NCBI GenBank assembly: GCA_903813345.2
Contig: CAIIXF020000012.1
Span: 35,944,528-36,008,527, forward strand
Direction: 5' to 3'
Source: Owenia fusiformis
Taxonomy: Eukaryota; Annelida; Polychaeta; Sabellida; Oweniidae
DNA length: 64,000 nt
Part shown: positions 12,601 to 21,135 of the stretch, one piece after another
Layout: each line of letters opens with the position of its first letter
How positions within the stretch are numbered: the stretch's first letter is position 1
Notes under the pieces: model-generated
The model's database searches: none
Seen by the model: only the letters and a program-made list of their open reading frames with translations
Told to the model about the DNA's origin: nothing
Translations under genes and position numbers: made by a program

Positions 12601-14380
12601 ATGAACTGTTCGCCGAACTCCTCTAATAAACTGCTTCAATTCGGCACGCCTACCAGCAATTAGATCAACTAATAAGATTTAGTGGTTGAATCGAATATTT
12701 CGGACTTCTAATCAAAATGGTGGCATTCTTTTTTAATCATGGTTTTGAATGGTTCATTTAAGTCGGGCGAACTTAAGACTTGAGAAACAATCGCGCGAAT
12801 AAATTATCATTCTCTATTGGTTGATAATGATCGCGCAACTGTAAAATTGTCGCGCGACTAATGAAATAGACGCGCGATCATTCGCGCGGTTCTAGAGGCG
12901 ATATCGCGTCATAAATCGGAGCAAATGTGACCAAGGCATAACAGCGAAAACATTAAAATAAACGTGGTTTTGCATCTTGAAGTTCTCAACAATTAATGGC
13001 TTGCGATTATTCTCTGTTCTGTTTTTATTATTACTTTAGTCTCATTTGTTCGAGTTAATAGCAAATATATTTGTTTGGTGCGTAAGGAAAATTAAAAGAA
13101 ATATCGTTTTAATTAATGAAGCACCAATACTAAACAATTTTCATGGGCTTTACCGCATATTTCATCATATATAGCTTCGAAAAATTGTACACAGTAATGC
13201 CTGGGTCACATTTGCTCCGATTCATCGGCCGGCGCCAGCCCGATTGAGTATTCTGGTCAAAACTGTATACAATTTTGAGCAAAATACTCAATCGGACAGG
13301 CGCCGGACGGGGCAAATGTGGCCCAGGCATTAGGCAGGGAGTGTTAAAGGATACTTACTGTCCTAATGTGCCCAGTCTCGCCCTTTGTGGTCCAAAACCA
13401 TCACCATATGAATTCGAGGCTGTCAACGCACTATCTTCGACGCTGTGAGTTGGTCCAGAAACCAAAAATTCACCATTTCCAGTGCATGCAACTGCAGGAG
13501 TTGTCGGTTCGGGAGTTGTCGGTTCGGGAGTTGTCGGTTCGGGAGTTGTCGGTTCGGGAGTGGGAGTTGTCGGTTCGGAATTGGCTGCAAGATTGTCATA
13601 TTGTAAAATCAACTAGCCGAGCTTATCTGTTTTGTTAATTTACTTACCTTGTATTGTCGCTTACCTGATTAACCTACTATTCTATGACTCATTTGAATAA
13701 TAACGGGATGGTGGCAGGTACTATTCATATTTAAAGGGGTTGCCTATAAAATAGCAAGTAAATTCGGTAGCCGACAGACGTTAGTTTCATTTGCGAATAC
13801 AAGCTAACTTTGAAGAGAGTAAGGCTCTCAATTGTTGTATCTTAGAACAACCAAATTGTGTTATTGCGTTTTGATGTTTCATTTAGCCAATAGGTGGCAG
13901 CACGAAACAGACAGTTTCGAGACTATTGTACCAAGATGGAGATTTCTGAATAGTGAAATATATTTGAGAGTAAAACCATATTTTATGTAGTTTATTGGAT
14001 ATACATGAACATAAGTTATTACATCAATTATTTTACTAACTAATTAACTTGATCTTTAATATCATTTGGTTTTCTTAACTCAAATGTTCCCAACTAAACA
14101 TTCAGATACATTGAGCGAGTGCATTATGTCCTAGATATAATTTATTTTGTTTTATCTATGTGAAAAAATTGACTCATATTCGTCTTGTAGAGTATTGTCA
14201 CTTACCTTGTGCGATTGCATCAAAGCAATTTTGGGTTAGAGTTTTCAACTCGTCAGATTTCGTCATTATGTTTTGTTGGTCCGTTTCATCGCATGTTGCA
14301 GATTTTCTTTGCCTCTCGTTTGCTTCCACGTTCACCGCAAGCGTAACAAGCATTACTATTATAACTACCTTGAGCTGCAT
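3486..14380 (-). CDS. Secreted discoidin (FA58C) domain protein, complete four-exon gene
   Basis: The spliced gene is join(14380..14206, 13584..13359, 7952..7754, 3635..3486), 750 nt, 249 residues. All introns are GT..AG and the phases (1, 2, 0) match at every junction. Residues 1-20 or so form a signal peptide (MQLKVVIIVMLVTLAVNVEA). A polar segment follows, then a Pro/Thr linker of about five PEPTT units (residues ~59-85). One FA58C domain runs from ~90 to 247 and has its hallmark pieces: ALTASNSYG, WIQADLG, VNGVVTQGR, SYKVYYSTDG, ARYIRIQP and the terminal FDVLGC. Paired first and last cysteines are present. The family binds lipids, glycans or collagen outside the cell; the ligand here is unknown. 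The 5.4-kb and 4.1-kb introns are filled with repeats. A paralogue lies at 54204-62074. Confidence 0.88.
3636..5893. other. Intron 3 of the first discoidin gene, left part
   Basis: AT-rich intron sequence with no exon signature. The short frames at about 4437 and 5498 lack domains. A G13 homopolymer lies near 5725. I see no bounded mobile element in this part. Confidence 0.5.
5894..6763. mobile_element. 870-bp nearly complete palindrome (Tc1/mariner-like foldback MITE)
   Basis: The two halves are inverted copies of each other over about 430 bp each, centred near 6330. The ends are TACACTCCCCTCCATAAGTT and its complement, with TA at each border. No transposase is encoded. It sits in intron 3 of the first discoidin gene. 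A degenerate pair of the same ends occurs at 51668 and 53993. Confidence 0.8.
7160..7452. mobile_element. Foldback MITE, about 290 bp
   Basis: The left arm (from ~7160, GACATCTTTCCGAACC, through TCTCTCAATA and ACAAAGGAAATTTT at ~7255) recurs inverted at 7355-7452. The arms are roughly 100 bp and about 80% alike. Non-coding; no clear target duplication. Confidence 0.6.
7754..7952 (-). CDS. Exon 3 of the first discoidin gene (N-terminal to central FA58C)
   Basis: The acceptor CATATTTCAG precedes 7952 and the donor GTAAAACA follows 7754. The exon begins with one base completing a codon, then STMSGAWVPL, NQWIQADLG, NGVVTQGR, SYKVYYSTDGSSFEL, and ends exactly after AKDGNQ in phase 0. The homologous exon of the paralogue is 61870-62074, with the same phases. 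Its first ~47 nt and acceptor are copied again just upstream (see 7950-8350). Confidence 0.9.
7950..8350. repeat. Tandem repeat (~147 bp, 2.7 copies) containing copies of an exon acceptor
   Basis: Segments starting at 7950, 8098 and 8243 (each CTTCTGAAAT.TGAAAATATC) are near-identical with periods of 148 and 145 bp. Each added unit ends with a copy of the first ~47 nt of FA58C exon 3 (ATTCCCATCCACTGTTAATG.. to GCTCCGCT on the plus strand) and keeps the minus-strand acceptor CACATTTCAG. The copied exon starts carry changes (a TAG in one, an indel in the other), so they look non-functional. Confidence 0.85.
8900..9493 (+). pseudogene. LINE reverse-transcriptase fragment
   Basis: The frame at 8938 reads VLYADDTNILLTNKDFES and then VSNWMKA. 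A one-base shift near 9038 moves the frame to KLSLNVEKTKYMIF, and the frame stays open to 9493 (EINFLGVIIDLLIWSSHI, a thumb-type motif). Both ends are truncated. It comes from a LINE family different in sequence from the copies at 1.4, 10.9 and 58.5 kb. It lies in intron 2 of the first discoidin gene, opposite in strand to that gene. Confidence 0.8.
9494..10280. other. Intron sequence, nothing recognised
   Basis: AT-rich, with no exon, bounded repeat or RNA gene visible. Confidence 0.5.
10281..10770. mobile_element. 490-bp MITE, copy 1
   Basis: The terminal inverted repeats are GGAGAGGTTAAGC.AATACGG at 10281 and the complement (CCGTA.GCTTAACCTCTCC) ending at 10770, with a possible ATT duplication on both sides (10278-10280, 10771-10773). 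The interior (about 10425-10600) is roughly 80% identical to 20062-20225, so this is a dispersed family. The open frame at 10351 is conserved only because the repeat is. Confidence 0.6.
10868..12361 (-). mobile_element. 5'-truncated LINE (Jockey/CR1-like), decayed
   Basis: On the minus strand 12361-11771 encodes the RT domain: QSGFLKEHNTRLQLTAITN, FLDIQSAFDKVPHVLLL, SGVPQGSIWG, CFIYADDTSVFC. Downstream, in another frame, the C-terminal Cys cluster CDCRARETAQHKLLSC is near 11340-11280. The element ends in an A-rich 3' tail with AATAAA near 10870-10910. RT and tail are separated by shifts, so it is inactive. It lies in intron 2 of the first discoidin gene, in the same orientation as that gene. 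Confidence 0.85.
12790..12945. repeat. CGCGCGA-rich repeat with a MITE-like end
   Basis: Several TCGCGCG / CGCGCGA motifs in both orientations occupy 12790-12900. The right end (12916-12940, TCGGAGCAAATGTGACC) is the inverted form of the left end of the MITE at 13197. Probably a relative with only one good end. Confidence 0.4.
13197..13330. mobile_element. 134-bp MITE with ~55-bp inverted repeats
   Basis: The left end ATGCCTGGGTCACATTTG and the right end, complement of ATGCCTGGGCCACATTTG, are bordered by TA (13195-13196, 13331-13332). The inverted similarity extends inward through CCGATTGAGTATT. It ends 28 bp before the splice donor side of exon 2 of the first discoidin gene. Confidence 0.75.
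13359..13584 (-). CDS. Exon 2 of the first discoidin gene (PEPTT linker and start of FA58C)
   Basis: The acceptor ATCTTGCAG precedes 13584 and the donor GTAAGT follows 13359. It begins in phase 1 and ends in phase 2, matching exons 1 and 3. It encodes NSEPTTPTPEPTT followed by more PEPTT units, a Cys (VACTGNG), and the FA58C opening with ALTASNSYG and GPQRARLGTLG. Confidence 0.88.
13496..13583 (-). repeat. 15-bp coding minisatellite encoding PEPTT
   Basis: GAACCGACAACTCCC repeats about five times on the minus strand, once with a 6-bp variant (giving PTPEP). Pro/Thr runs of this type are usually O-glycosylated linkers. Copy number is likely variable between alleles. Confidence 0.8.
14206..14380 (-). 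CDS. Exon 1 of the first discoidin gene (signal peptide)
   Basis: ATG at 14380-14378 (minus strand), 58 codons plus one base, donor GTAAGTGAC. The hydrophobic run VVIIVMLVTLAV followed by NVEA fits a signal peptide. The remainder (ATCDETDQQNIM, ELKTLTQNCFDAIAQ) has two cysteines and no named domain. Phase 1 fits exon 2. Confidence 0.85.
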
Positions 14381-15212
14381 GGTTCCAACGAGTTGATTGT
14401 CGAGTCGATGATATTGTAGTCGTGATCTGTTTTTGCATGTACACGGTTTGAGTTAATATAACTCTTTCTTCATTAAACATTCCAGCCACTTTGCCGTAAT
14501 AAGCATCAAATTTACATGATAACAATATGTGGGTACATTGGCAAATGATAAATTCAATATATGTATTCATTAAATGTATCTTTTGTGTGTCACTCGAGTT
14601 TTTTGTTCATTAATTCAAATATTTCTTATCGTATTACACGTACCAAACTGAAATACATTTGGAACTTTCTAAAAGCATTTCTTAGCATATGTTATATTCG
14701 TATACAAACTTTGGGGTTATTTTGGTACCTTTGTCCTTGTTCATGCAAATATATTAGGGCAATGTAAAGTTTAACAATAAATCAGTGCTACCCCTGGCAT
14801 CCTAAATGATGAATTTTCGGGTTTTAGAACACTGTCGTGAAAGTGTAGTACGTTTACCTTTCGTTATTTGCACGTTGATATTCTCTTTACATTTCATCAC
14901 GTGATGATTCAACGAGACACGGGAGAGATAATTAAAGCTTGCAATTTTTTCACAACGTAGCCGCGAACTTAAATTATATGTTCGGTTGTGTGCAAAGCAA
15001 TATAAACAACTTTATAATTTATATTTATAGGAAACAAACAAATACATGTATATGTTATAATGAATATTTATCCCTTAATATAAATATATACAAACATGTT
15101 GGCATCTGGGCATCTCATGAATTGACTGTGACACTCTCTTGCGTATGAAGTCGCTTCGTTTGCGACATATGAATGAACGTTGAATTCTCCTTCATAGCAA
15201 ATGAAATCAGTA
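14381..15212. other. Upstream region of the first discoidin gene
   Basis: Expected to hold the 5'UTR and promoter. I see no convincing TATA box or conserved element, and the small open frames have no domain. Confidence 0.4.
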
Positions 15213-15494
15213 GCCCCATAATGTGGATGGTGCTATATTTGAAAGCACCATAATGTGGATGGTGCGGCGTTAGTCTGAAAGCGCCATAATGTGGATGGTG
15301 CTTAGGTCTGTAAGCCCCATAATGTGGATGGTGCTTGGTTCGGAATGCACCATAATGTGAATGGTGCTAGTCTGGGAGCGCCATAATGTGGATGGTGCTC
15401 GAGTCTGAAAGCGCCATAATGTGGATGTTGCTTGAGCGATTGCGCCATAATGTGGATGGCACACCTGTTTGAAGCGCCATAATGTGGATGGTGC
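15213..15494. repeat. Array of nine 21-bp palindromic cores with variable spacers
   Basis: Cores begin at 15213, 15245, 15281, 15314, 15347, 15378, 15411, 15442 and 15474, so the period is 31-36 bp. The consensus is GCGCCATAATGTGGATGGTGC. Its outer 7 bases (GCRCCAT / ATGGTGC) are inverted repeats. The 10-15-nt spacers differ from unit to unit. A degenerate tenth core lies near 15509-15530. On the minus strand the array reads STIHIMAL-type repeats, a by-product of the periodicity. Confidence 0.9.
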
Positions 15495-15818
15495 TCGAAC
15501 AGTTAGATTCCATAATGTAATGGAATTGACGATTGCCATGAAGGAGATACGAAAAGTATGTGATTGAATAAGAATGCAAAGAACATATGAATTTGAACTT
15601 TGGGAATGGAACGAACGCAAGTAAGTGACACAGCCAAATATCGTGTGTGCAACGGATAGAGTCACGTTCATCCATCCGAATGATTGACGCGAAGGCGGGG
15701 CATGAGAATCAGTATGAATATTTTTCAAGCTTCCTATAAACGATGCTTAACAATATTAAGCAACCATATATAATAGGTTTGGCATGAATGGAGTGGTATC
15801 GATATGGTGAACTTTTTG

Positions 15819-16001
15819 ATTTACGCCTGTGTAGGCGTAAATTACGCCCGTGAAGAAGTGAATTCTACGGGCGTTCAAACAACATTTACGGGCGTAAACT
15901 TACGGCGTTAAAATGATTAATTACGGGCGTTAAGACGGTTATTTTACACGCGTTGAGAAACATCTTCACGCCCGTCGAGTTTATCTTTAGCGCCGTAAAT
16001 T
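15819..16001. repeat. Short foldback repeat rich in TTACGGGCGT
   Basis: The left ATTTACGCC..ACGCCCGTGAAG and right CTTCACGCCCGT..GGCG TAAAT parts are inverted copies. Between them TTACGGGCGT or its complement occurs several times. Non-coding MITE-like unit of about 183 bp. Confidence 0.6.
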
Positions 16002-16390
16002 ATGAACCAATCAGCACCTTGCTTACATAATGATTCAATGCATCCTTGCTAAAAGAGCAACTCCAAGATCCTCATGCGCAAGTAGATAACAATCAGAAGC
16101 CCGCTTACATTTTAGTATGTTGCATTGAGGTCCTTTAATATTCGTTCAAGATTGTTAGATTTAACCAAAAAAGTATTTAATTTTAAGAAGAAATTAAAAG
16201 GCAAATTGAAAATGCTGTGTATGCAGTTAAGTTATCAAAAACCAATTGTAGAAACGGCAAAATTGCAATATATTTTAGAAGGTATACATGTTTGGTTTTT
16301 AAATACGATGATTTTTCAGATAATTCTCCGTAAGAATCTGGGCGTCGGCTTCAGAGGCAGGGACCTAAACTCACACGCATTGCAGCTTAC
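16002..16390. other. No recognisable feature
   Basis: The open frame at 16125 shows no domain and runs into the next element. Confidence 0.45.
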
Positions 16391-16824
16391 CCCCCTATTA
16401 CACCAAACTTGTTCTTACCCGTTCTTGCAATTGGTGTGATAGCTATATTTTTGCTAACTCGTTGATAAATACGTTCTTAATCAGTTTTGACCCGTTTGCA
16501 ATTAGTTCTACCTCGTTCTCAATACGTCCTCAGACAGTTCAACTCGTTGTAAAAACGTCACTAGTAGGATCAAAGTACGACGGTTCCGTTCGTAGCACGT
16601 CCAGCTCGTCGTTAGTAGGTTGTCACTCGTTCTAATTGTAGAAAGTGACGACCAAGAGAACATTTTGAGCGTGTTCTAAGTTCGAGAGGACCTACCCGTT
16701 CGAGTACGTTCGATGAAGTTTGTAAATAGACCCCAAACGGTTCTAAGTACGTCCAGTCCGTTCGTACACAGTTGAAGCCCGTTTTCGAGAACGTAGTGAG
16801 AACTAGTTTGGTGTGATAGTAGGG
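16391..16824. mobile_element. 434-bp terminal-inverted-repeat element
   Basis: The ends CCCCCCTATTACACCAAAC and the complement of CCCTACTATCACACCAAAC are flanked by TTAC on both sides (16387-16390, 16825-16828), a candidate 4-bp target duplication. The interior is packed with CGTTC / GAACG motifs. Non-autonomous. Confidence 0.65.
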
Positions 16825-17737
16825 TTACAAAGCACTATGCAGTCAGATCGCTAAAGCTACGTTCACACCAATGGCGCTTTGATGGCGCTTTAAAGCGGCT
16901 TGTAAAGCGGCACCAAAGCGTAACAAGCTTGATTAAAGCGTCGTGGTCGTAGAAAAGATCGGATATTCGGCAAGAGCGCTAAAAAAATTAAACTGTTAAA
17001 GCTCCGTTCACACCAACGGCGCTTTGATGGCGCTTTAAAGCGGCTTGTAAAGCGGCACCAAAGCGTAACAAAGCTTGATTAAAGCGTCGGGGTCGTAATA
17101 GGTCGTACAAAAGCTCGGGAGTAAAGCGGGATATTCGGCAAGAGCGCTAAAAAATTTAAACTGTTTAAGCGTTCGCACCAACGGCGCTTTGATGGCGCTT
17201 TAAAGCGGCTTGTAAAGCGGCACCAAAGCGTAACAAAGCTTGATTAAAGCGTCGGGGTCGTAATAGGTCGTAGAAAAGCTCGGAGTAAAGCGGGATATTC
17301 GGCAAGAGCGCCAAAAAATTTTAAACTGTTTAAAAATTGTGGGCGTTCTGTTACGAATTGATTAAAGCGCCGAGAGCGTATCAAAGCTTAAAAACCGTAA
17401 CAAAGCTCAGCACAGCTTGACCCAAAGCGTAGGAAAGCTTAACAGAGCTTGGTTCAAAGCGGGGACCCCAGTCTCTTCAAGGTTTGTTACCACTTTACAC
17501 ACTTCGTTAGGATGTCTCAAGATTTGTTACGATCTGGCATGAAGATCTGACACGAGGGCAGACGCTTTCATCAATATCTGACACTCTTTGTTACGCTTTC
17601 ATGAAGGACTGTCAAGCTTTCCAACAAATTGAGACGCTTACATCAAGAATTGAAACGCCTTTTTAGGCTTTGTTACGCTTGACAAGCTTCCTCATGCTCT
17701 CTTACGCTCTTTCACGCCGTGCGTCAAACATCATGTC

Positions 17738-17797
17738 TTATTCAGATAGGTCATGCTCTGGTCCATCTGGAATTTCTTGATCTTGTTGTTCTGCCAT
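17738..17797 (-). CDS. Mini-ORF copy A (19 residues) in the foldback element
   Basis: MAEQQDQEIPDGPEHDLSE then TAA, on the minus strand. A copy of the TATA segment lies upstream at 17852-17844. It is one of three near-identical copies. Whether it is expressed is unknown; it could be the shortened first exon of a captured gene or of the parental autonomous element. Confidence 0.3.
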   Translation of the reverse strand: MAEQQDQEIPDGPEHDLSE

Positions 17798-17843
17798 CGT
17801 GTTCTCGAGTCAAAGATGCAATGGTTTTATGGATCTACTGCAT

Positions 17844-17852
17844 CTTTATATA
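17844..17852 (-). promoter_or_regulatory. TATA box upstream of mini-ORF copy A
   Basis: TATATAAAG on the minus strand, 47 nt before the ATG at 17797. The same spacing occurs at 19109-19117 before the plus-strand copy. Confidence 0.4.
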
Positions 17853-18121
17853 GTCATTGGATCAAAAGCGGCATGAAATCGGCGATCTCGACATTTTCCA
17901 ATGCGTGACAGAGCTTAACAGAGCGTAACAATGCACAACAGAGCTTGGCAATCGTATCAGAGCCTGATTTAAAGCGTCATAATCGCATCAAAGCGTAATA
18001 ATTCTTATCAAGGCTTATCAAAGCGTGATTTCAAGCGTAACAAAGCCTGGTCAAAGCGGGACCAAAGCGTGAGGAAAATATCAGAGTTTTGGAATGCAAT
18101 GGTTTTATGGATCTACTGCAT

Positions 18122-18130
18122 CTTTATATA
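18122..18130 (-). promoter_or_regulatory. Duplicated TATA segment without its ORF
   Basis: The promoter segment recurs here (TATATAAAG on the minus strand, same flanks as at 17844), but the coding part is missing and unrelated sequence follows at about 18098. Confidence 0.35.
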
Positions 18131-18828
18131 GTCATTGGATCAAAAGCGGCATGAAATCGGCGATCTCGACATTTTCCAATGCGTGACAGAGCTTTACAGA
18201 GCGTAACAATGCACAACAGAGCTTGGCAATCGTATCAGAGCCTGATTTAAAGCGTCATAATCGCATCAAAGCATAATAATGCTTATTAAAGCTTATCAAA
18301 GCGTGATTTCAAGCGTAACAAAGCCTGGTCAAAGCGTGAGGAACCTATCAGAGCTATGTTAAGCTTTCCTACGCTTTGGATCAAGCTTTTCTGAGCTTTG
18401 TTACGGTTTGTTAAGCTTTGATACGCTCTCGGCGCTTAATCGATTCGTAACAGAGCGCCCAAAATTTTTAAAAAGTTTAACATTTTTAGGCGCTCTTGCC
18501 GAATATCCCGCTTTACTCTGAGCTTTTCTACGACCTATTACGACCCCGACGCTTTAATCAAGCTTTGTTATGCTTTGGTGCCGCTTTACAAGCCGCTTTA
18601 AAGCGCCATCAAAGCGCCGTTGGTATGAAGAAAAATGACAAAAATGACGGCGCTTTGCTCGCCGATTTAAAGCGTGGCATTCGCCGTTGGTGTGAACGTA
18701 CCTTCAGCTTTCCAACAAATTGAGACGCTTTAATCAAGAATTGAAACGCTTTGTTAGGCTTTGTTAGGCTTGATAAGCTTCCTCATGCTCCCTCATGCTC
18801 TTTCACGCCGTACCTCAAACATCATGTC

Positions 18829-18888
18829 TTATTCAGATAGGTCATGCTCTGGTCCATCTGGAATTTCTGGATCTTGTTGTTCTGCCAT
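18829..18888 (-). CDS. Mini-ORF copy C (19 residues) lacking the TATA segment
   Basis: The minus-strand frame reads MAEQQDPEIPDGPEHDLSE then TAA. The sequence upstream of the ATG is kept for about 25 nt, and then CGCTTTGATAAG-type repeat replaces the promoter segment. Confidence 0.3.
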   Translation of the reverse strand: MAEQQDPEIPDGPEHDLSE

Positions 18889-19108
18889 CGTGTTCTCGAG
18901 TCAAAGATGCAATGGTTTTGTTACGCTTGAAATCACGCTTTGATAAGCCTTGATAAGAATTATTACGCTTTGATGCGATTATGACGCTTTAAATCAGGCT
19001 CTGATACGATTGCCAAGCTCTGTTGTGCATTGTTACGCTCTGTTAAGCTCTGTCACGCATTGGAAAATGTCGAGATCGCCGATTTCATGCCGCTTTTGAT
19101 CCAATGAC

Positions 19109-19117
19109 TATATAAAG
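19109..19117 (+). promoter_or_regulatory. TATA box upstream of mini-ORF copy D
   Basis: TATATAAAG lies 47 nt before the ATG at 19164, a position compatible with a short 5' leader. Confidence 0.4.
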
Positions 19118-19163
19118 ATGCAGTAGATCCATAAAACCATTGCATCTTTGACTCGAGAACACG

Positions 19164-19235
19164 ATGGCAGAACAACAAGATCCAGAAATTCCAGATGGAC
19201 CAGAGCATGACCTATCTGAAGAAGACGATGTTTGA
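19164..19235 (+). CDS. Mini-ORF copy D (23 residues), the longest copy
   Basis: MAEQQDPEIPDGPEHDLSE followed by EDDV and TGA. It differs from copies A and C mainly where GAAGAAGACGATG here reads GAATAAGACATGATG there, which ends those copies four residues earlier. The context ACGATGG is acceptable for initiation. The peptide is acidic, with no known domain. Confidence 0.35.
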   Translation: MAEQQDPEIPDGPEHDLSEEDDV

Positions 19236-19999
19236 CGCACGGCGTGAAAGATAAGAGAGCATGAGGAAGCTTGTCGAGCGTAACAAAGCCTAACAAAGCG
19301 TTTCAATTCTTGATTAAAGCGTCTCAATTCGTTGGAAAGTTTGAGGGTCCTTCATGAAAGCGTAACAAAGAGTGTGAGATATTGATGAAAGCGTCTGACC
19401 TCGTGTCAGATCTTCATGCCAGATCGTAGCAAATCTTGAGACATCTTAACGAAGCGTGTCAAGTGGTAACAGACCGTGAAGAGAGTGGGGTCCCCGCTTT
19501 GAACCAAGCTCTGTTAAGCTTTCCTATGCTTTGGGTCAAGCTTTGATGAGCTTTGTTACGGTTTGTTAAGCTTTGATACGCCCTCGGCGCTTTAATCAAT
19601 TCGTATCAGAGCGCCCAAAATTTTTAAACAGTTTGAATTTTTTGGCGCTCTTGCCGAATATCCCGCTTTACTCCGAACTTTTCTACGACCTCTTACGACC
19701 CCGCCGCTTTAATCAAGCTTTGTTACGCCTTGGTGCCGCTTTACAAGCCGATTTAAAGCGCCATCAAAGCGCCGTTGGTGTGAACGTAGCTTAAACTGCA
19801 TATTGACTCTAGACTATAGCTATATCCTATAGATCTGGAATTTTTTGAAAATGTACTGAAATGTCAGATGAGCCTGTATACCTATAGTATACTTAGCCAA
19901 CATATGTTCATTTTGTATGAGGGAGTTGTGTACCTTTTGGAATCTTTGTGCAGTCCTTTTTTAGAGTCACATGTTATTTTCAGGAATACATAACTAATT

Positions 20000-20310
20000 T
20001 AATACACGATGTACATCTTTCACATTTGCACAAATAGTGCACCAAGATCCACAAAATTTGCAATTTCACGTTGGTGGCAACGGAAATCATTATACTCATG
20101 TCTTTTGAATGCTACTCTGGCAATATTGACTTCGATGCATAGTATAATGCTTCCTAAAGAAAATGATGTATATCATACATGTTTAGCTCCAAACATCTTA
20201 CGAAACGAGCATGCATAAAATATATATCCTCTAAGTAACGGATTAAGTAAACACTGTAATCTTTCAGTGTTTTGTTTGAGAAAACTACATGCATTTATAT
20301 AGGGGAAATT
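20000..20310. repeat. Partial copy 2 of the 10.3-kb MITE family
   Basis: About 20062-20225 matches 10425-10600 (for example CATTATACTCATGTCT and CTTACGAAACGAGC in both). The right part fades near 20310, where a LINE tail begins. Confidence 0.6.
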
Positions 20311-20319
20311 TACGTACCG

Positions 20320-21135
20320 TTTTTTTTGGTTTAAAGGTTTTTATTATCATATTAATCAAAACCATTTACATACAGAGCAAGGGCCGAAGCAATGCATTAT
20401 TGGCCCTGGTAATCAAGAATTAATATAAATGATACAGTTGCAAAGACAACTCAGGCATGCAGAGCAGTAAAAACTTATTCATTTAAAATCGAAACCTGCA
20501 GGCATTTTAACAATTTCCTGATCTGTCATAAATGGTAAAGAAGAATCAAAATACAACAGTAGGTTTACCCTGTCCTGCTGTCTGAGTTGGCCAAATCAAA
20601 GGATGGCAGTTCCCCAAGTTCTTCCAAAAATAAGTTTCGTTGAAGAATGTATAGAGGGCAGTGTAGTAATATGTGCATTGTAGACTGAGATCTAAAGCCA
20701 CAGCTACAATTTGGAAAATCAATGTTACTAAAATTATGAGTAAAAAGATGCTGTCTAAAAATAAAATCACACCGAGTCTTGTTCAAAATAGATTCTTTCT
20801 TCCTATCAAAATGTTATTTTGGGGTAGGTAGCGTTATTTTTAAATTTTGAATATGTTTCCTCAGATTAAACTTAAAACAATTTCTAGATTGGATAGATTT
20901 CAAATCACCAGGCAGTTTCTCCCATGATGTTATACATGATATAACTGTAACCTTTTCTAATCTTGGCCTTACAGTGTGATGGAATCCTAAAAGTTCTAAC
21001 TCTATGCAACCGTTTTTCATTTTGCAATACATTATGATTTTTATATACAGAAAACACCTGGTGTACAGGTTTCCATTTGCTTATAATCTCCATTGTATGC
21101 GCACTCATACGTTTAGTACAGTAAATGTAGATCAA
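20320..21135 (-). mobile_element. 3' end of a LINE (Jockey/CR1-like)
   Basis: On the minus strand 21135-20814 encodes the post-RT region (ISCITSWEKLPGDLKSIQSR) and 20786-20565 the C-terminal Cys/His motif CSCGFRSQSTMHILLHC. An A-rich tail ends near 20320. The RT domain is missing, so it is a 5'-truncated dead copy. Confidence 0.75.

Larger units (their letters stand above)
16855..19791. mobile_element. 2.9-kb foldback element with long complex inverted repeats
   Basis: The ends AGCTACGTTCACACCAA and its complement (..GTGTGAACGTAGCT) are flanked by TAA at 16852-16854 and 19792-19794. TAA matches the 3-bp target preference of PIF/Harbinger elements. The left end carries three tandem ~160-bp units (16855, ~17000, ~17166), each with GGCGCTTTGATGGCGCTTTA. 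A second, internal right-end copy finishes near 18704. The outer arms pair over roughly 700-950 bp. Internal segments (17820-18050 and 18095-18340) are direct duplicates. No transposase is encoded. The many AAAGCG / CGCTTT words explain the small open frames here. Confidence 0.8.

Noticed and set aside
15213-15494. A CRISPR array
   Set aside because: The periodicity is similar, but repeats and spacers are far too short, no cas-like gene is nearby and the genome is an animal's. It is recorded as a palindromic-core tandem array instead.
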